From an uncultured Prevotellaceae bacterium (GTDB lineage Bacteria; Bacteroidota; Bacteroidia; Bacteroidales; Bacteroidaceae), in the NCBI GenBank assembly GCA_902764705.1, contig CACWWZ010000001.1, positions 198,333 through 262,332 of the forward strand: a DNA stretch of 64,000 nt, read 5' to 3'. A model generated the notes under the pieces. The model worked only from the letters and a program-made list of their open reading frames with translations, searched no databases and was not told the origin of the DNA. Shown piece by piece: positions 26,628 through 35,800 of the stretch; the stretch's first letter is position 1, and each line of letters starts with the position of its first letter. The position numbers were made by a program, and so were the translations under genes.

Positions 26628-27482
26628 ATGAAAGTATTCTATAAAATTGTGGATCTTCAGAACCAACTTTTTGAGGATCGCAAGCAAGGAAAAGAGATTG
26701 GACTCGTTCCGACCATGGGAGCACTTCATGAGGGACATGCCTCATTGGTGCGCCGTAGTGTGAAGGAAAATGCCGTGACTGTTGTGTCGGTGTTTGTGAA
26801 TCCCACACAGTTTAACGACAAGAACGACTTGAAGAATTATCCCAGAACGCTGGAGGCTGACTGTCAGCTGTTGGAAGAGTGTGGTGCAGACTATGTGTTA
26901 GCTCCGTCAGTGGAGGAGATGTATCCCACGCCAGACACACGTCAGTTTGAGTATCCTCCTGTATCGACCGTGATGGAAGGAGCACACCGCCCAGGACATT
27001 TCAATGGTGTCTGTCAGGTGGTAAGTCGCTTGTTTTATATCGTCAAGCCGAAGCGTGCGTATTTTGGAGAAAAGGATTGGCAGCAGATTGCCGTTGTGAA
27101 GGCTATGGTCCGCCATTTGGGTATCAACGTACAGATTGTAGAATGTGAGATTGTCCGTGATGCTGACGGACTGGCCCGCAGTTCGCGTAACACCTTGCTG
27201 TCGAAAGAGGAACGTGCCATTGCGCCGACCATCTATAAGGCGCTGAAAAGCAGTCTGACGTATGCCAAAAAGCATACTGTAAAGGAAACCCACGATAAGG
27301 TTGTTGCCGACATCAATGCTGTCGATGGTCTTGACGTAGAGTACTTCAGCATTGTTGACGGCAATACGCTGCAGGATATTGAAAACTGGGACGATACGCC
27401 ATATGTCGTAGGCTGTATTACCGTCTATTGCGGTAAAACCCCCATCCGACTCATTGACCACATAAAATATAAGGAAGTATGA
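26628..27482 (+). CDS. panC: Pantoate-beta-alanine ligase (pantothenate synthetase)
   Basis: A 284-aa HIGH-superfamily nucleotidylyltransferase-fold ligase. Seen are [48 protein letters not shown] and [12 protein letters not shown]. It joins pantoate and beta-alanine using ATP. The start is set at 26628 (MKVFYKIVD), since the upstream in-frame residues lie in an AT-rich leader. It overlaps panD by 4 bp (ATGA), so beta-alanine supply and use are co-translated. Confidence 0.95.
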   Translation: MKVFYKIVDLQNQLFEDRKQGKEIGLVPTMGALHEGHASLVRRSVKENAVTVVSVFVNPTQFNDKNDLKNYPRTLEADCQLLEECGADYVLAPSVEEMYPTPDTRQFEYPPVSTVMEGAHRPGHFNGVCQVVSRLFYIVKPKRAYFGEKDWQQIAVVKAMVRHLGINVQIVECEIVRDADGLARSSRNTLLSKEERAIAPTIYKALKSSLTYAKKHTVKETHDKVVADINAVDGLDVEYFSIVDGNTLQDIENWDDTPYVVGCITVYCGKTPIRLIDHIKYKEV

Positions 27483-27823
27483 TGATAGAAGTCATGAAGT
27501 CAAAGCTGCACTGTGTAACGGTGACAGAGGCTAACTTGAACTATATGGGTAGCATCACCATCGACGAGGATTTGATGGATGCTGCCAACATGATTGCTGG
27601 TGAGAAGGTGCAGGTGCTCGACAATAATAATGGTGAGCGTTTCGAGACTTATATTATAAAAGGAGAGCGTGGTTCGGGTTGTGTCTGCCTGAATGGTGCT
27701 GCAGCGCGTAGGGTACAAGTGGGCGACGTAGTCATCATCATTTCCTATGCACTGATGGACTTTGAGGAGGCTAAGGAATTCAAACCAACAGTGGTTTTTC
27801 CCAAAGAAGGGAACAAAGTATAA
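27479..27823 (+). CDS. panD: Aspartate 1-decarboxylase
   Basis: A 114-aa pyruvoyl enzyme precursor. The cleavage site Gly24-Ser25 lies in [13 protein letters not shown], where self-cleavage makes the pyruvoyl group; numbering matches the family only if translation starts at 27479, which decides among three nearby ATGs. Other conserved segments are [14 protein letters not shown] and [16 protein letters not shown]. It makes beta-alanine from aspartate for PanC. A terminator follows. Confidence 0.96.
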   Translation: MMIEVMKSKLHCVTVTEANLNYMGSITIDEDLMDAANMIAGEKVQVLDNNNGERFETYIIKGERGSGCVCLNGAAARRVQVGDVVIIISYALMDFEEAKEFKPTVVFPKEGNKV

Positions 27824-27851
27824 AAAGTCCGTTTCGCCTAAAGATAACAAT

Positions 27852-27877
27852 AAAGCCGCTCATTTCTGGGCGGCTTT
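27852..27877. terminator. Bidirectional terminator between panD and the biotin carrier gene
   Basis: The 8-bp stem AAAGCCGC/GCGGCTTT encloses a 10-nt loop, with A-rich sequence on one side and T-rich on the other. The two genes are convergent here. Confidence 0.85.
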
Positions 27878-27897
27878 GTTGTTGAATATGAAAGATT

Positions 27898-28332
27898 CTA
27901 CTCGATTACAACCAATGCATCGTCTTCCATGACACTCTGACCAGGTTGTACACAGATGGCAGTTACCTTACCATCCTTTTCTGCCTCAATATTGTTGGCC
28001 ATCTTCATAGCTTCCAATACCAGCAGTGTGTCGCCGGCTTTCACCTCATCACCGACTGCCACCTCGATAGAGGTAATGACACCGGGAAGTGGAGCTTTAA
28101 CGGCATTGTTGGTGTTGATGTTGGCAGAACTGGTCTCACTAGCGTCACTTGACTGACTAGCTTGAGCTGCTGCGGGACGAACCACCACTTTCTTCTCCTC
28201 TTCGGGTTCCGCCTCCATTTCAACCTTGTACTCTTCACCATTAACGGTGACGGTCACTTCATTCTCTACGATATCACCAATGGCGACCTCATACTTGTTG
28301 CCATTAATGGTGTACTTATATTCTTTCTTCAT
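27898..28332 (-). CDS. Biotin carboxyl carrier subunit of methylmalonyl-CoA decarboxylase
   Basis: A 144-aa protein with an N-terminal beta domain (YKYTINGNKYEVAIGD), an Ala/Ser-rich linker at about 50-75 and a C-terminal biotinyl domain with EAMKM; the biotin-accepting Lys is K110. It carries the carboxyl group from the carboxyltransferase MmdA. The linker is partly written by a nonamer array (28129-28164). It is last in the mce-mmdA operon. A role in a propionyl-CoA carboxylase is an alternative. Confidence 0.9.
   Translation of the reverse strand: MKKEYKYTINGNKYEVAIGDIVENEVTVTVNGEEYKVEMEAEPEEEKKVVVRPAAAQASQSSDASETSSANINTNNAVKAPLPGVITSIEVAVGDEVKAGDTLLVLEAMKMANNIEAEKDGKVTAICVQPGQSVMEDDALVVIE
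28129..28164. repeat. Nonamer array encoding the biotin-carrier linker
   Basis: Four 9-nt units on the plus strand: ACTGGTCTC, ACTAGCGTC, ACTTGACTG, ACTAGCTTG. In frame on the minus strand they give Ser-rich tripeptides in the flexible linker. Confidence 0.72.
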
Positions 28333-28344
28333 GCTCAGTCTGTT

Positions 28345-28494
28345 TTAAGGATGTTCTGTCATAGTGAGGGCATAACCGTTCCACTGGGTCTGCTTCTCGG
28401 CAATCGTAATGATGCCGGGCTCCTTATCGTGGACGTTGTTGCCCTTGAACTCGTAAAGTGCCATAGCGATGGCGGCATAAACTTCGTTCTTCAT
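28345..28494 (-). CDS. 49-aa OadG-like small subunit without membrane helix
   Basis: A short reading frame MKNEVYAAIAMALYEFKGNN ending in QWNGYALTMTEHP. It resembles the C-terminal end of gamma/delta subunits of sodium-pumping decarboxylases (A-A-I-A-x-A-L-Y followed by a basic/aromatic tail). Those usually begin with a membrane helix, which is missing; a longer frame exists but would overlap mmdA by over 100 bp. The gene sits 13 bp after mmdA and 12 bp before the biotin carrier. It probably helps assemble the complex (inference). Confidence 0.7.
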   Translation of the reverse strand: MKNEVYAAIAMALYEFKGNNVHDKEPGIITIAEKQTQWNGYALTMTEHP

Positions 28495-28507
28495 ACGCAG
28501 ATAGTTT

Positions 28508-30073
28508 TTACATAGGAATGTTACCGTGCTTCTTAGCGGGCAGGGCATCACGCTTGGTAGCGAGCTGAGCCAGAGCACGACAGATGCGGAAACGCGTATT
28601 ACGCGGTTCAATTACATCGTCGATGTAGCCATACTTAGCTGCCTGATAAGGATTAGCGAAGAGATCGTTGTACTCCTCTTCCTTCTCGGCGATGAATGCC
28701 TTCACGTCCTCACCAGCTTCCTTCTTAGCCTTAGCCTCCTTAGCGTACAGCACAGCAGCAGCACCTGATGCACCCATCACAGCAATCTCAGCTGATGGCC
28801 ATGCATAGTTCAGGTCGGTATGAAGCTGCTTTGAGCCCATTACAATGTGTGAACCACCATACGACTTACGCAGGGTTACGGTAATCTTGGGCACAGTAGC
28901 CTCACCGTAAGCATAGAGCAGCTGTGCACCGTGCAGAATGACGGCGTTGTACTCCTGACCAGTTCCAGGCAAGAATCCGGGAACGTCAACGAGCGATACG
29001 ATAGGAATATTGAAGGCGTCGCAGAAACGAACGAAGCGGGCGCCCTTACGGCTGGCATTAACGTCGAGCACACCAGCATAGCATGAAGGTTGGTTAGCTA
29101 CGATACCTACGCTCTGACCGTTGAAACGGGCAAAACCGACGATGATGTTCTTAGCGAACTTAGGCTGTACTTCGAAGAACTCGTTGTCATCAGTGATAGC
29201 TGTGATGACCTTGTACATATCGTAAGCCTCGTTGGGATTCTCGGGAATAATCTCGTTCAGTGAATCCTCCAGGCGGTCGATGGGGTCGTCGCACTTCTTG
29301 CGTGGAGCCAGCTCCATGTTGTTCGAAGGAATATAGCTCAGCAGGGTCTTCAGCATCTCGACGGCTTCTTCCTCAGTCTTAGCGGTGAAGTGGGTTACAC
29401 CCGACTTTGAAGCGTGTACTGAGGCACCACCCAGATGCTCCTGGTCGATGTCCTCGCCAGTTACGGTCTTCACCACTTTCGGACCAGTCAGGAACATGTA
29501 CGATGTGCCTTCCATCATCAGCGTGAAGTCGGTGAGGGCAGGGGAGTACACAGCACCACCGGCGCAAGGACCGAAGATACCGGAAATCTGAGGAATCACA
29601 CCTGAAGCCAGAATGTTACGCTCAAAAATCTCAGCGTAACCAGCCAAAGCGTTGATACCTTCCTGGATACGTGCACCACCCGAGTCATTGATACCAATCA
29701 CGGGAGCACCCATCTTCATAGCCATATCCATGACCTTGCAGATCTTCTGTGACATCGTCTCAGAAAGAGAACCGGCATGTACGGTGAAGTCCTGTGCGAA
29801 GATAAATACCAGACGACCGTCAATCGTACCGGATCCGGCTACAACACCGTCACCCAGGAACTGCTTCTTCTCCATACCGAAGTTGTGACAACGGTGCTCC
29901 TTGAACATGTCGTACTCCTCGAAAGAGCCTTTGTCGAGCAGCATCTCAATGCGCTCGCGAGCGGTGTATTTACCTTTGTCGTGCTGCTTCTGTATGGCTT
30001 TCTCGCCACCACCGAGACGTGCCTGCTCGCGCTTCTCGATGAGCTGTTTGATTTTCTCTAATTGCTTGCTCAT
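28508..30073 (-). CDS. mmdA: Methylmalonyl-CoA decarboxylase carboxyltransferase subunit
   Basis: A 521-aa crotonase-fold carboxyltransferase. Seen are the N-terminal oxyanion-hole segment (GVIPQISGIFGPCAGGAVYSP), GTSYMFLTGPKVVKTVTGE, the VDVPGFLPGTGQE motif and the second oxyanion hole (RKSYGGSHIVMGSK). It moves CO2 from (S)-methylmalonyl-CoA to biotin, giving propionyl-CoA. In Bacteroidales this step closes the succinate-propionate route and can pump sodium if a membrane beta subunit is present; none is in this window. Confidence 0.93.
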   Translation of the reverse strand: MSKQLEKIKQLIEKREQARLGGGEKAIQKQHDKGKYTARERIEMLLDKGSFEEYDMFKEHRCHNFGMEKKQFLGDGVVAGSGTIDGRLVFIFAQDFTVHAGSLSETMSQKICKVMDMAMKMGAPVIGINDSGGARIQEGINALAGYAEIFERNILASGVIPQISGIFGPCAGGAVYSPALTDFTLMMEGTSYMFLTGPKVVKTVTGEDIDQEHLGGASVHASKSGVTHFTAKTEEEAVEMLKTLLSYIPSNNMELAPRKKCDDPIDRLEDSLNEIIPENPNEAYDMYKVITAITDDNEFFEVQPKFAKNIIVGFARFNGQSVGIVANQPSCYAGVLDVNASRKGARFVRFCDAFNIPIVSLVDVPGFLPGTGQEYNAVILHGAQLLYAYGEATVPKITVTLRKSYGGSHIVMGSKQLHTDLNYAWPSAEIAVMGASGAAAVLYAKEAKAKKEAGEDVKAFIAEKEEEYNDLFANPYQAAKYGYIDDVIEPRNTRFRICRALAQLATKRDALPAKKHGNIPM

Positions 30074-30111
30074 TTTATTATTTCGTTATTACGTTATTTC
30101 AACATTACGAT
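30072..30111. repeat. Octamer array filling the mce-mmdA gap
   Basis: Five 8-nt units: ATTTTATT, ATTTCGTT, ATTACGTT, ATTTCAAC, ATTACGAT. The array reaches from the mmdA start codon to the base before the mce stop codon, so the whole spacer consists of repeat. Confidence 0.82.
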
Positions 30112-30522
30112 TTACTCTGGGTGTTCGCACAACTCTGTCAGAATTCCACAAGTAGATTTCGGATGCAGGAAGGCAATGTTCAAGCCTTCAGCGCCCTTAC
30201 GGGGCTTTTCATCGATCAGACGTACACCCTTCTCGCTAACCTCTGCCAGTCCTTTGGCTACACCATCCTCTACGCAGAATGCAACATGGTGAACGCCCTT
30301 GTTACCCTTGTCGAGCCACTTCTGAATGGTGCTCTCGGGTGATGTGGGCTCCAGCAATTCCAACTTTACCTCACCGCAGCGCAGAAAGGCTGTCTTCACT
30401 TTCTGGTCTTCTACTACTTCTGTAGCATAACACTCCAAGCCCAGCACGTCAGTAAAATACGGCAGGCTCTCCTCGATGCTCTGGACAGCAATGCCCAGAT
30501 GCTCAATGTGGGAAATCTTCAT
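30112..30522 (-). CDS. mce: Methylmalonyl-CoA epimerase
   Basis: A 136-aa glyoxalase-fold protein. Seen are HIEHLGIAVQSIEESLPYF with the first metal His, VELLEP-type strand (VKLELLEPTS) and KGVHHVAFCVEDG with the second metal His. It interconverts (R)- and (S)-methylmalonyl-CoA between the mutase and decarboxylase steps. It is the first gene of the operon with mmdA, the small subunit and the biotin carrier. Confidence 0.94.
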   Translation of the reverse strand: MKISHIEHLGIAVQSIEESLPYFTDVLGLECYATEVVEDQKVKTAFLRCGEVKLELLEPTSPESTIQKWLDKGNKGVHHVAFCVEDGVAKGLAEVSEKGVRLIDEKPRKGAEGLNIAFLHPKSTCGILTELCEHPE

Positions 30523-30563
30523 ATTGTTACTCTTTTAATTAGTATATTACAAATAATAATGTG

Positions 30564-30571
30564 CAAAGATA
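30564..30571 (-). promoter_or_regulatory. -7 element before mce
   Basis: The minus strand reads TATCTTTG 41 bp ahead of the mce ATG. It is also part of an 8-bp inverted repeat, GTGCAAAG and CTTTGCAC. Confidence 0.55.
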
Positions 30572-30628
30572 CAAAATTCTTTGCACATTATCATCAAAAT
30601 ACCGAAATATTTAGTATTTCTTATCAAA

Positions 30629-33229
30629 TTATTTAAGGCCCTCAATATTTTCGATAGGATAAACATCATCTTCAGTGTAATGGTTATACCAATCGTCGTG
30701 TCCTGTTGCATTTTGAGCCCATTTCAAGAATTCTGTGTAAGCATTTGAAATCTTTTCCCTCTCCATCGGATAATGGAAGTCGAACGGCATGATGATAGCC
30801 AAAGGCACATCTCCTGTTTCTGGAACACTTATGCTTTCACCAGTCGTCTCATTTTTGATGTAAATCTTGGCAAGGAACTGAGGAATAGTCATATTTTCAG
30901 GTAACCTGTAATCACAGGATATGGGAGTTTCTGTATGCTGCCCCGGCATCGTGTTCACGAAACGATCATATCCCGTTGCATCTTCCTTGTTGAATAGTTC
31001 GTGAACTTCTTGATAGTTAAGATTATACCCATTAACATATTCGGCTTCAATTCCTTGAATTTTAACGTTGTCTAAGCCACCAGCTGCAACAAGAGAAAGT
31101 CTTACTTGATTTTTCTTGTCTCCTGTAAGGCGCTTGCAGCGTAATACAACATCATTCATGTCGTAGTCGGCAGAAGTAGATCGGTCTTCAAACATGAGCA
31201 TGTACGTTCTGCCTGGAATTTCTGCTGTCTCATAAAGCATTCTGGTGGCAACACTCTGTCCATTTTCATTGTTACTGGTAGGATCTGATTCGTACACATC
31301 GGTATCATAACCGCCAATCTCGACGATGACGTCACTGAATTGTGCATCAGAGCCTTCCTCAAAAGTGAGATAGGTTTTGCCGTTGGCTTCAAATGTAGCC
31401 ATACGGGGATCATTAACTTTCATGCCGTAGGTGCTAACAGCAGTCTTAAACTGTCCGTAGGTGTTGATTTCTGTGTTCAGTTCACCATATCCGTACAAGC
31501 AACCTTGTTTGTCGCTGTGAGTCTGGCTTGTTTTTTCGCCACCATCTTTTCTGATCATGAAACCAATCAGGTAGCCCTCAGGAATGATAGCCGAAGGTGT
31601 TACACTGGGGGGGACAATATGGCCAGATGGATAGAGATCTAGAGGCAATACGAAATCAGTAATTGGAGATGCTGAACCGGAATAAGGATATTCCTCAAAG
31701 GTCCATTCTCTGTATTCGTTTTTGGAATTTTTATCACCCACTCCAAGCCTTGTACCTGCGTCAGATTTCAAACATTTTGCCTGATTAAATGAGTATATAT
31801 ATACTTTGGTTCTACTTTCTGTTGGATTTATGCTGCTGTCGGTTATATAGAAAGTATATTTCTGTAGAGTCGTTTCGTTGATGTCCTTAATTTCAGGGCG
31901 TCCGTTGTTACACCAAAGGAACTTCTTTGATCCAACGTTGTAGAACATAAAGGTACCATCGTTGTGGTTTTCAAATATCTGCCAGAGTTGCTCTTCGACG
32001 TTTTCGGTATAGGCGCCCTTCAAGTCGTCATCAGGTCCGCCATTAGTGATATAATGATCTTTATAAACATTATTGTCTTTGGAATAGTTGTGTATGCGAT
32101 AAAGTTTTCCGTCTGTGGTATAGCCATATGTATTTAGTGTAGATGGCTCCAGTGTGAACTCTGAAGCATTACCATAGAAGGGGAGAATATATTCGTGCAA
32201 CCTGAGGAAGTTCACATCTGCTGCATTTACTGCAATTCCAGTAACAGCACTGAATGCCTGCCTCTCATCATTCAGGTCAATGGCCTTGAACTTTGGTAAC
32301 GTCTTGATATAGTCTGTCTCTGAAGTTCCTGCGGGAATATCTTCTTTTCTGTAATAATAGTAATAAATGCTGCACCAATAGGCTTCGGTAGAAGCCAACT
32401 GAACAGGGCGCAGTACGAGAGGTGCCTTGCCATTGCTCTCCCGATGGTTTCCGTATAGCTTAACGTCGCTACTCTCCCTAATTACTTGAAGATTGTTTTT
32501 AGGATTTTTACCGTTGACATATCGACCGAGCGAAGCATCGAATATATCTGTAAGGGTTGCTGCTTCGTCTTCGGATAAAGCAGTTGCCTCTCTATAGATA
32601 GAAGAATTGGATATGGTCCAACCGTTGGAACTTACTGAGCCGGTAGACTGCCACAATCGGTCTTTTTCCCATCCTTTACCTTTCCAGCTATTATTATTTA
32701 AAGTACGCTGGGCATTGTACGACAAAAAGGAATTGTCGAAATTAAGCTTTAAGCTTGAGAGGTCTATATCTGAAGTTGCTCTTCTTGTGCCGGCAGCACG
32801 AGTGGTAGCACCGCTCTTGAAACTGACCTTCTCATCACCTATATTGAATCCTTTCACGTGGTAGTGTCCCTCGTTGTCAATACATGCTGCAATCAAGCGT
32901 GTATAGCTGTTGGGGACGTCATAGTTCAAAGTGACGGTCTGTCCCTTTTGTACTTCAGCTTCTTCTACGACTCTGGCGTCGGGATTCATGAATGGCGACT
33001 CTGTCAGAATCTGCACACGGGCAATATTCTTCAGGCTTGCATCTGCAGTAATGGTGACAGTGCCAGACACGGAAGAATTCCAGTCCTGGTTGGGATCTAT
33101 GGCGCCAAATATCTTTTCTGCATTTTGACGAATCGCATCTTGGCGCGCTTCCTCAAAGTCGAATCTTTGACAACCAACTAATATAATCATTCCAACGATT
33201 GTTGCAATGAAAAGGATTTTCTTTTTCAT
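30629..33229 (-). CDS. LruC-domain lipoprotein (DUF4842-like)
   Basis: An 866-aa exported lipoprotein: the signal peptide MKKKILFIATIVGMIILVGC ends in a lipobox Cys. Near the N-terminus IFGAIDPNQDWNSSVSGTVT is typical of Bacteroidetes LruC proteins. Near residue 690 is the acidic segment MFEDRSTSADYDMNDVVL, a putative calcium-binding motif of the LruC/DUF4842 C-terminal domain. A middle region (about 250-540) has ricin/lectin-like short motifs but no firm family. It is likely a surface or fimbria-like matrix protein. It is transcribed alone. Confidence 0.8.
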   Translation of the reverse strand: MKKKILFIATIVGMIILVGCQRFDFEEARQDAIRQNAEKIFGAIDPNQDWNSSVSGTVTITADASLKNIARVQILTESPFMNPDARVVEEAEVQKGQTVTLNYDVPNSYTRLIAACIDNEGHYHVKGFNIGDEKVSFKSGATTRAAGTRRATSDIDLSSLKLNFDNSFLSYNAQRTLNNNSWKGKGWEKDRLWQSTGSVSSNGWTISNSSIYREATALSEDEAATLTDIFDASLGRYVNGKNPKNNLQVIRESSDVKLYGNHRESNGKAPLVLRPVQLASTEAYWCSIYYYYYRKEDIPAGTSETDYIKTLPKFKAIDLNDERQAFSAVTGIAVNAADVNFLRLHEYILPFYGNASEFTLEPSTLNTYGYTTDGKLYRIHNYSKDNNVYKDHYITNGGPDDDLKGAYTENVEEQLWQIFENHNDGTFMFYNVGSKKFLWCNNGRPEIKDINETTLQKYTFYITDSSINPTESRTKVYIYSFNQAKCLKSDAGTRLGVGDKNSKNEYREWTFEEYPYSGSASPITDFVLPLDLYPSGHIVPPSVTPSAIIPEGYLIGFMIRKDGGEKTSQTHSDKQGCLYGYGELNTEINTYGQFKTAVSTYGMKVNDPRMATFEANGKTYLTFEEGSDAQFSDVIVEIGGYDTDVYESDPTSNNENGQSVATRMLYETAEIPGRTYMLMFEDRSTSADYDMNDVVLRCKRLTGDKKNQVRLSLVAAGGLDNVKIQGIEAEYVNGYNLNYQEVHELFNKEDATGYDRFVNTMPGQHTETPISCDYRLPENMTIPQFLAKIYIKNETTGESISVPETGDVPLAIIMPFDFHYPMEREKISNAYTEFLKWAQNATGHDDWYNHYTEDDVYPIENIEGLK

Positions 33230-33272
33230 GTTTGCCTTTAGTTTAGTACTAACTATTTTGATATATCGTTTG

Positions 33273-33280
33273 CAAAGATA
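33273..33280 (-). promoter_or_regulatory. -7 element before the LruC lipoprotein gene
   Basis: The minus strand reads TATCTTTG 43 bp ahead of the ATG. The -33 element is not at the ideal spacing. Confidence 0.5.
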
Positions 33281-33372
33281 CGTACTTTTTCTGATACTTT
33301 GAGTATAAACGGGGTGAAAATATTGATAACTCTTAAAAAATTAACAATATTTAATTATGTGTGCGCCCAAAA

Positions 33373-35760
33373 CTAGAACTCAACTATCACTTTTCCGTTA
33401 ATTTGTCTGCCAGTGAGGTAGTTAGGAACGGCATACTGCTTGTTTGTAACGTCGGTCACCCAATAGTAGCTGTTGACATTGCTGATACCGAAAATGTTAA
33501 GGCCGTCAAGTCCGAGCCAGATGTGTGGCTTTTTGAATGAAGATTTTTCATCAGGATGTCCTACGAGCATGTAGCTCAGACCAATATCGGCACGTTTGTA
33601 GGCTGGAGCCCGGAACTGCTGATATTCGAGCCCGCGGTGAGGTGCACCGAAAGGCAGTCCGTCGGCAAAAGCCAGTTTCAGGGTCATTTTCCACCGTTCC
33701 GTTCCTGGGAAATAGTCGGTAAAGTGGAAATTGACTCCCCAGCGTTGGTCTGTGGGCATAGGCAGGCTGATGCCGTTAATTTTCTGGCGGGCCGACATGA
33801 GGCTGAAAGTCAGCCAGGAGTCGGTTCCCGGAACAAATTCTCCAAAAAGTTTCAGATCGAGGCCGAAGACATGGCCTGTAGCTATGTTTTCGCCATAGTA
33901 GACAACCTTCATATTCTGTACGTTATACGGAATGAGGTTGTCCATTAGTTTGAAATAGGTTTCTGCCGAGAAGCGGAAAGGACGATTGGCCATTCGGAAC
34001 TTATAGTCGAAAGCTCCGACGATTTGTATGCTCTGCTGACTTTTGATTTTCTCGTTCAGTTTGACAATTGTTTGTCCATTGCTGGTGATGGTGTCACGAA
34101 ACTCTTTGTAGAAGGGCGCCTGATAATAGAGTCCTGCGGCCAGTCGGAAGGTGATATCCTGATTCCAGGAAGGTATCAGCGCCAGCGAAACTCGCGGTGA
34201 CACGATGGTCTCCTTGTTGTAACTCCAATTGGCCATACGCAGACCGTAGTTCAGTGTCCACAGGGTGGGCTGCTGTTCTTCGCTGCCGCCGGTCTGCCAC
34301 CGGTAGGTGTCTTGGATATAGGCTTCTATTCGTTGTGAAGAAATCTCATTTTTCGAACGTAGTGAATAAATGAGGTCCAGTCGGTCGGCGCTATGGGGAA
34401 TGGAATAGCCGCTGGAGTCACGCATCTCGTACTCACGGGCGTTTTCCTCAATCTTTTCCCATTTCATGGTTACACCGGTCTCCCAGTCGTGGCGGGCGGT
34501 TTTGTGGTTCAGCATCAGTTTCACGCTGGCCACATTGGCTGTCAGGTAGTTACGGGCATGTTCCATATAGGTGCCCACACCCAGCTGCTCCTGCGTCTGC
34601 GCATCGTCCAGCCAATACTGTCCCATAATATCGTAAGTCTCTTGTTCCTTCGTGTGGAAAGCCGATCCCAACAGACTCACCCTTGTGTTTTTGGTGAAGT
34701 GACGCTGCAGGCGCAGCGTACCGAACAAGGTACGGAAAATATCCTTCTCCTCTCCGTCGAAATAGACCTTAAACGACTTCACGTTCTGCATGGTACCAAA
34801 AGAAGTCTCACGGTCTGAGGGAGTGAAATTATAGTGATTCTCCGAGATGTTCCCGATAAAGTCGACGCTCCAGCGTTCGTTGGGTTGATAGGTGATGTAG
34901 GTTTGGTAGTCCAGAAAGTTAGGCTTGTATTCACCTTTTGTTTCCAACGAGCCCAGCAGATAACGGTTTGTCTTATAGCGTATGCCATGACTCATGGAGA
35001 ATTTCTTGTTGCCGTAACCAACGAATGCTGATCCGCCAAGTAGCGAAGCCTGCAGGTTACCCTCCCAGTGAGTGGGACGCCGATACTGAATGTCGAGTGC
35101 GCTGGACATCTTGTCACCATATTTGGCCTCAAAGCCACCCGACGAGAAGGCAACCTTCTCGACCATGTCAGAATTGATGACCGACAGACCTTCTTGTTGT
35201 CCGCTTCGGATGAGCAGTGGACGATAGACCTCCACATTATTTATATATACAGAGTTCTCGTCAAACGAACCGCCGCGAACATTATACTGGCTGCTTAGTT
35301 CGTTGTGACTGCTGACGCCAGCCTGCTGCTGTACCAGTTCTTCGACGGCATTACCGCTGGTCGTCGGTGTCACCCGTAAGTCCTTGGTATCCAGTTCGGC
35401 TGTCGCTGTGGTCTGTCGACGACGTTCCGTAATCACCACCTCGTCCAACTCTTTCATTGGGTGCAGGGTAATCTGCAGTTTCTGATTGCCTTTCGGTTTG
35501 CGGAGTACGCGGGTCCTAGTTTGGTAACCCACCATCGAGAACTTCACCACCACCGAATCTGCGGAATGCAATTTCAACGAGAATTCACCTTTCAGATTAG
35601 CCATTGTGACAGCGCCCTGATCCAGACACGATATGGTGGCCAGTTCAATGGCGTTGCCCTCCTCATCGGAAACTTTTCCGCTGAGGGTAAACTGCTGTGC
35701 TGCTGCCGTCAGAACAGACAACAGGAACATGAATGACAATATGCTTCTTTTGAAGTCCAT
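33373..35760 (-). CDS. TonB-dependent receptor with carboxypeptidase-regulatory-like domain
   Basis: A 795-aa outer-membrane receptor. The signal peptide ends in LTAAAQQ. An N-terminal CarboxypepD_reg-like beta domain follows (FTLSGKVSDEEGNAIELATI), then a plug domain (VEELVQQQAGVSSHNELSSQYNVRGG, split by normal spacing) and a 22-strand barrel ending in the aromatic C-terminus GKVIVEF. No SusD partner gene is adjacent, so this is the non-SusCD type, possibly for a cofactor or metal chelate. It follows the DEAD-box gene by 40 bp and may be co-transcribed. Confidence 0.9.
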   Translation of the reverse strand: MDFKRSILSFMFLLSVLTAAAQQFTLSGKVSDEEGNAIELATISCLDQGAVTMANLKGEFSLKLHSADSVVVKFSMVGYQTRTRVLRKPKGNQKLQITLHPMKELDEVVITERRRQTTATAELDTKDLRVTPTTSGNAVEELVQQQAGVSSHNELSSQYNVRGGSFDENSVYINNVEVYRPLLIRSGQQEGLSVINSDMVEKVAFSSGGFEAKYGDKMSSALDIQYRRPTHWEGNLQASLLGGSAFVGYGNKKFSMSHGIRYKTNRYLLGSLETKGEYKPNFLDYQTYITYQPNERWSVDFIGNISENHYNFTPSDRETSFGTMQNVKSFKVYFDGEEKDIFRTLFGTLRLQRHFTKNTRVSLLGSAFHTKEQETYDIMGQYWLDDAQTQEQLGVGTYMEHARNYLTANVASVKLMLNHKTARHDWETGVTMKWEKIEENAREYEMRDSSGYSIPHSADRLDLIYSLRSKNEISSQRIEAYIQDTYRWQTGGSEEQQPTLWTLNYGLRMANWSYNKETIVSPRVSLALIPSWNQDITFRLAAGLYYQAPFYKEFRDTITSNGQTIVKLNEKIKSQQSIQIVGAFDYKFRMANRPFRFSAETYFKLMDNLIPYNVQNMKVVYYGENIATGHVFGLDLKLFGEFVPGTDSWLTFSLMSARQKINGISLPMPTDQRWGVNFHFTDYFPGTERWKMTLKLAFADGLPFGAPHRGLEYQQFRAPAYKRADIGLSYMLVGHPDEKSSFKKPHIWLGLDGLNIFGISNVNSYYWVTDVTNKQYAVPNYLTGRQINGKVIVEF

Positions 35761-35800
35761 CGTTATAATAACGACTTTTTTGGTTTCTTATTGCATATTC

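Noticed and set aside
30561-30586. Inverted repeat GTGCAAAG/CTTTGCAC as an operator of mce
   Set aside because: One arm is part of the TATCTTTG promoter box, and the other can arise by chance in AT-rich DNA; not enough to call a site.
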